The position numbers and the translations under genes are program-made. Shown here one piece after another: positions 4,761 to 7,236 of a stretch of 7,236 nucleotides of DNA. Under the pieces are notes generated by a model. It was not told where the DNA came from. It saw only the letters and a program-made list of their open reading frames with translations, and did not search any database. This DNA comes from Phycisphaerae bacterium (lineage in GTDB: Bacteria > Planctomycetota > Phycisphaerae > SM23-33), in the NCBI GenBank assembly GCA_030628445.1, contig DAOVQV010000070.1, positions 1-7,236 of the forward strand. Reading direction: 5' to 3'. The first letter of the stretch is position 1. Each line of letters opens with the position of its first letter.

Positions 4761-5630
4761 TTACCCTGGGATGTCAGGTGGTGTCACGGTTGTTTCGGAC
4801 CTGTTTTCCTGGGGTGGACCGTGGAGCGATGAAGCCTGGATTGCTTGAATGCAGGTAGAGCAGAGACGAACGGGATAGGTGTCGATGATGTTGTATTTGG
4901 TTCCGCACGTGAAACATTGGATTCTGGTTTCCGGTGGGTTTTGGGGGGAACCGACTATGGTTGAATTTTCCGACACGTCGCGCGGAGGCTGGGCAAGGGT
5001 GATGGTGTCTTGTAGCCAGAGTGCGGCGGTGCGGGCGCTGATGCCGTGGACGGCGGCCTGGTGAATGTAGTTGCGGCGTGTCTCCGGGTCGGCGATGCGT
5101 GCGAGCCGCTTGGCGGCGGCGGAGGAGATCTTCTTGTCGTGGACGGCCTGCTGTAGGTCGGCGTCCCAGTCGAGGATCTCGAGTCGGTCGAGAATCCAGT
5201 TGACGTTGCGACCGATGGTTGCGGCGACGACGTCGACGCCGCCAGGTGTTGATTCGATGAGGTCGTGGAGTTGGGCGGCTTCCTCGACTGGGGTGAGGTT
5301 GGTCCTTGTTAGGTTCTCGGTGAGTCGAATTGTGGAAGCACCGGTGTCGTCGGTGTTTACGATGTGGGCGGGGATCTCTGTGCGCTGAAGGAGTCTGAAA
5401 GCATCGAGACGGTTGAGGCCTGCGAGAAGTCGGTAGCGGTCGCCGTATGGGCGGACGGTGATTGGGTTGATGAGGCCTGACGTTGCGATCTGGTCACGGA
5501 GCCGGTGGATCGCTTCGGGGTCGCGCTGCATCCGAGCGTTGCGGTCGTGGTCAAGGTCGATCAGGGAGAGTGGGATTAGCTTGAATGTCCCCGCGGATGG
5601 TTTCGGGTGTGAGATTGTGGACGGTGACAA
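4761..5630 (-). CDS. ParB/Spo0J-like DNA-binding protein with C-terminal Cys4 motif
   Basis: A 289-aa protein. Residues 17-91 match a ParB N-terminal domain: IPLSLIDL, then SGLINPITVRPYGDRYRLLAG-x-NR, followed by TENLTRTNLTPVEEA (104-118), the ENxxR element near the CTP-binding region of ParB proteins. Residues about 131-152 form a helix-turn-helix. The C-terminal part is unusual: Cys239-x2-Cys242 and Cys257-x2-Cys260 form a probable zinc ribbon, then a Pro/Ser/Gln-rich tail. The start is TTG 5628-5630; no other ATG/GTG/TTG exists before the domain, so the 80-bp overlap with the AbrB-like gene seems real. No ParA ATPase is present. It may bind the repeat array at 5765-6017 for partition, for replication control or as a regulator. 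Confidence 0.85.
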   Translation of the reverse strand: MSPSTISHPKPSAGTFKLIPLSLIDLDHDRNARMQRDPEAIHRLRDQIATSGLINPITVRPYGDRYRLLAGLNRLDAFRLLQRTEIPAHIVNTDDTGASTIRLTENLTRTNLTPVEEAAQLHDLIESTPGGVDVVAATIGRNVNWILDRLEILDWDADLQQAVHDKKISSAAAKRLARIADPETRRNYIHQAAVHGISARTAALWLQDTITLAQPPRDVSENSTIVGSPQNPPETRIQCFTCGTKYNIIDTYPVRLCSTCIQAIQASSLHGPPQENRSETTVTPPDIPG

Positions 5631-5796
5631 AGCCGCCTGGATCGACGGAGACGCGGAGATAGTGGGGGTTGCCGGGGTTGAGGGATCGGACCCAATGGGG
5701 CGGCAAGGTGACGGCGTAGGCGTTTCCGAGTCGCATGAGTTTTCGGATTGTGACTGGAAAGCCAGCCTGTGAGTCCTTCTGTGATATCTTGCCCAT
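5551..5796 (-). CDS. AbrB/MazE-like transcription regulator
   Basis: An 81-aa protein whose residues 15-61 fit the SpoVT-AbrB swapped-hairpin fold: VTIRKLMRLGNAYAVTLPPHWV, then YLRVSVDPGGFVTVHNL, with the typical K-L-x-x-L/I-G-N-x-x-x-V-T-L-P core. Such proteins bind DNA as dimers and repress genes near their own promoter. It is first in a two-gene minus-strand unit, overlapping the ParB-like gene by 80 bp. The ATG has no ribosome binding site; TAAAAT lies seven bases upstream, so a leaderless transcript is possible. Copies of the TCACAG repeat lie inside its first ten codons as well as upstream, pointing to autoregulation. No toxin partner is seen, so an antitoxin role is less likely. Confidence 0.8.
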   Translation of the reverse strand: MGKISQKDSQAGFPVTIRKLMRLGNAYAVTLPPHWVRSLNPGNPHYLRVSVDPGGFVTVHNLTPETIRGDIQANPTLPDRP

Positions 5797-5828
5797 GCCT
5801 GTGATTTTACCTGTGATATCTTTGCAGT

Positions 5829-5871
5829 TTACTCACAGGGGGGTCCCCCCGCAAGGGGGGGCTGTGAGTAA
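5829..5871. other. GNRA-capped hairpin at the centre of the repeat array
   Basis: TTACTCACAG (5829-5838) pairs perfectly with CTGTGAGTAA (5862-5871). Inside, CCCCCC (5845-5850) and GGGGGG (5855-5860) close a GCAA tetraloop, with a GGGGGT side bulge. The lower stem contains one TCACAG/CTGTGA pair of the array. It could be a terminator-like insulator between divergent transcripts, an origin hairpin, or a protein site exposed in single-stranded DNA. Confidence 0.65.
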
Positions 5872-5968
5872 CTCGTCGTAAAATCACAGAAGATATCACA
5901 GGCAAAGCACGGATTGAAGGATAAGATGAAGCTACGGATCCGGCGAATCGCACGGATATCACAGGGCT

Positions 5969-5974
5969 TATGAT
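5969..5974 (+). promoter_or_regulatory. Possible -10 element of the structural operon
   Basis: TATGAT lies 78 bp before the first structural gene and five bases after a TCACAG copy (5959-5964), where a bound repressor would block it. No good -35 is found at 16-18 bp, so this is weak evidence. Confidence 0.25.
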
Positions 5975-6046
5975 GATGATTAGTCTTTAGATGGTAGGAT
6001 CATAAGAGAGCCTGTGAATTGTTGGTTTTTTTGCGGAGGCTGAGCG

Positions 6047-6475
6047 ATGGCAGAGATTGCAGCGGTAGACGTGATAGCGAGCAAGTGGGCTCGGGTGACG
6101 CCGACGAGGACGGCGGATTACGAGGACGGGGTGCGGAACCCGCGGAAGGACTGGTCGCGGTCGACGCTGGCGGCGACTGACGCATGGAAGGCGGGGATCG
6201 CGGAGTCGGTCGCAAAGGGCACCTGGCAGAAGGGTGTGTCTAGAGCCGGAACGCCGGGTTGGCAGGAAGGGGCGATAGCCAAGGGCGTTCCTCGGTGGGG
6301 ACCTGGCGTGCAGGTTGCTGAGCCTAGGTATGCTGCGGCGTTCGCACCGTTCCGCGAGGCGATCGCACGGGTGACGTTGCCGCCTCGGTACGCGCGGCGT
6401 GATCCTCGGAACCTGATGCGGGTGAATGCGATCGTCGACGCGCTGGTCAAAGCGAAGCTGGCTCAGGCGTCGTAG
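6047..6475 (+). CDS. Conserved small protein of capsid operons (scaffold/structural candidate)
   Basis: A 142-aa, basic, mostly helical protein rich in Gly, Ala and Trp. It shows a repeating pattern of about 15-residue units (W-KAGIAESVAKGTW, QKGVSRAGTPGW, QEGAIAKGVPRW, GPGV), followed by YAAAFAPFREAIARVTLPPR and DPRNLMRVNAIVDAL. From memory, this layout (KW...VTP, GV-x-NPRKDW, FxPF, TLPPR, N-x-x-RV) resembles a recurrent uncharacterised family encoded just upstream of capsid genes in small phage genomes; I cannot verify this here. The start ATG has GGAGG at 6035-6039, seven bases upstream, and is well supported. It is first in the structural operon, 76 bp before the capsid gene. A scaffolding, internal virion or nucleic-acid-binding role is an inference. 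Confidence 0.75.
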   Translation: MAEIAAVDVIASKWARVTPTRTADYEDGVRNPRKDWSRSTLAATDAWKAGIAESVAKGTWQKGVSRAGTPGWQEGAIAKGVPRWGPGVQVAEPRYAAAFAPFREAIARVTLPPRYARRDPRNLMRVNAIVDALVKAKLAQAS

Positions 6476-6517
6476 GTAGAACCACAATGGGTTTGTGGTT
6501 TCGTGTTTAAAGCTGCT

Positions 6518-6539
6518 CGCGCGGCGGGCGCGTGTTTTT
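6518..6539 (+). terminator. Attenuator-like hairpin before the capsid gene
   Basis: CGCGC (6518-6522) and GCGCG (6528-6532) form a stem with a GGCGG loop followed by TGTTTTT, the form of an intrinsic terminator. It ends directly at the capsid gene's AGGAG. A second stem AACCACA/TGTGGTT (6480-6486/6494-6500) lies just upstream. Partial termination or mRNA processing here could set the ratio of the two proteins. Confidence 0.5.
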
Positions 6540-6551
6540 AGGAGTAGAGCA

Positions 6552-7236
6552 GTGGCGAGTTTCATACATAGTATTTTGCGGGCGAACGCGGCGATCGCCG
6601 CGGACGGTGACGAAGTGGTCGACCTTCCGGTCAATCCGTTGTCGGTGATTTTGCTGCACATTACGCCGCTGAATAGCACGGCGGCGCCGGCGGACTACGC
6701 GTTCATGGGTGCGATCCTGTCGGCGTTGGATTCGATCAGGGTGTCGCACAAGGGGTCCGCGATCGTTGATCTGAACGGGTACGATCTGGCGGCGTTGGAC
6801 CTGTTGTATCATAAGGCGGGTTTGTTCCAGGCGAACGCGGTCCGAACGGACGATGACCGAAGGTCGTTGACGATCCCGATATTCTTCGGGAGGCGTGCTT
6901 ATATGCCGTCTGAGTGCTTCCCTGAGACGAAGAAGGGGGAGCTACAGCTTTCGATCACGTGGGACATCGCGGACACGGGCTTTGATGGGTTGCGAAGGAG
7001 TATCGAAACGATTGAGCTTCCTGAAGCTACTCCTGATTATGTGCAGAAGGTTACGACGCTGGCTCAGACCTTCGCGGCGGTGGGGCAGAATGACATTGAC
7101 CTGCCGATCGGTAACGTTATCCGTGCAATTCTCCTATGGGGAACGACCGGATTCGCGGGAGCGGTACCGGCGCCGTCGTGGGGGCAAATCCAGCTCATGC
7201 GAGACAACCGGCAGACGCACTTCAGCGCGACGGACT
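6552..7236 (+). CDS. Putative double jelly-roll major capsid protein, N-terminal part (continues at 1)
   Basis: The full protein is 326 aa, read from GTG 6552 (AGGAG seven bases upstream) through the circular join to 337. It looks like two related beta-barrel halves. Each half has a strand with an Arg-Val or Arg-Ala-Ile core (SIRVSHKGSAIVDL near 61-74; DLPIGNVIRAILLW near 183-196) followed by a DL or QL...DN segment. The first half closes with SLTIPIFFGRRAYMPSECF and ELQLSITWDI. This order resembles what I recall of the PM2 P2 capsid protein: a G-x-x-I-x-DL loop, a strand ending in F-x-R, a Pro loop, then a strand ending in D-I-x. Length (326 aa) lies in the range of small DJR capsid proteins. 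Its place at the centre of the operon fits. No search or structure prediction backs this; an unrelated beta-rich virion protein is the alternative. Confidence 0.75.
   Translation, partial: MASFIHSILRANAAIAADGDEVVDLPVNPLSVILLHITPLNSTAAPADYAFMGAILSALDSIRVSHKGSAIVDLNGYDLAALDLLYHKAGLFQANAVRTDDDRRSLTIPIFFGRRAYMPSECFPETKKGELQLSITWDIADTGFDGLRRSIETIELPEATPDYVQKVTTLAQTFAAVGQNDIDLPIGNVIRAILLWGTTGFAGAVPAPSWGQIQLMRDNRQTHFSATD
7196..7236. repeat. Right copy of the terminal redundancy
   Basis: Counterpart of bases 1-41, with two silent third-position differences. It falls inside the capsid gene and marks where the circle was opened. Confidence 0.85.

Larger units (their letters stand above)
5765..6017. 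promoter_or_regulatory. Ordered array of ten CTGTGA/TCACAG repeats (operator, partition site or origin)
   Basis: CTGTGA occurs at 5767, 5779, 5799, 5811, 5862 and 6012; its complement TCACAG at 5833, 5884, 5896 and 5959. Three two-copy modules, each with exactly 12 bp between starts, lie at 5765-5790, 5797-5822 (same direction) and 5878-5903 (opposite). Extended forms are CTGTGATATCTT and CTGTGATTTTAC, each with a perfect inverse copy on the other side. The outer two copies lie in the structural operon's leader. The array separates the divergent AbrB/ParB unit from the structural operon, so one bound protein could control both. Confidence 0.75.

Noticed and set aside
5551..5796. AbrB-like protein as MazE-type antitoxin
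   Set aside because: The downstream partner is ParB-like, not a MazF/VapC-type toxin; regulator is the better reading.
5987..6679. Minus-strand frame of 230 codons
   Set aside because: It lies opposite two well-supported + strand genes, its C-terminal part is Arg/Pro/His-rich low-complexity sequence, and it would run against the operon.
1..7236. tRNA or rRNA genes
   Set aside because: I found no T-loop/anticodon arrangement or rRNA-like segment, including near the recombinase where an attachment tRNA might lie.

Overview
This window looks like a complete small circular element of about 7,195 bp, cut open inside a coding sequence. Bases 7196-7236 repeat bases 1-41 with two mismatches, and the reading frame that begins at 6552 continues without a break from the right edge into the left edge. 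The whole is best explained as the genome of a small tailless bacterial virus of the double jelly-roll (DJR) capsid type, the general PM2/FLiP-like idea. This rests on motif and layout reading only; no search was run. Several starts have good Shine-Dalgarno sequences (before 343, 1991, 3138, 6047 and 6552), which favours a bacterial host. The DNA is GC-rich, and the host lineage cannot be told.

Structural module, + strand, 6047 across the join to 1703: a 142-aa basic, Gly/Ala-rich protein (6047-6475), the putative DJR major capsid protein (6552-7236 plus 1-337; 326 aa), two tandem paralogous beta-rich proteins (343-771 and 764-1228), and a PD-(D/E)XK nuclease-like protein (1212-1703). Spacing is tight, with overlapping stops and starts, so this is probably one operon. 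It ends at two hairpins (1705-1766) that face a convergent minus-strand module.

Minus-strand module, 2753 to 1803: a 186-aa tyrosine recombinase consisting of little more than the catalytic domain, and a 62-aa coiled-coil protein. A nested stem-loop region (2024-2186) lies between them.

Non-coding centre, 2754-3790: about 1 kb dense in perfect GC hairpins, with one short frame that has a strong ribosome binding site (3138) but doubtful coding content. Next comes a roughly 520-bp inverted repeat (3775-4293). It holds an intact small membrane-protein gene on the minus strand and a frameshifted mirror copy on the plus strand. After it come two direct repeats of about 103 bp, 154 bp apart, each able to fold into a hairpin (4338-4594).

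Control module, minus strand, 5796 to 4761: an AbrB-like protein and an orphan ParB-like protein with a C-terminal four-cysteine motif, sharing an 80-bp overlap. They diverge from the structural operon. The region between carries ten copies of CTGTGA/TCACAG in regular arrangement around a GNRA-capped hairpin, which is the best candidate for an operator, partition site or origin. I could not recognise a replication initiator, ParA, or packaging ATPase anywhere in the circle, so either the element relies on the host for these or an unfamiliar protein here does the job.
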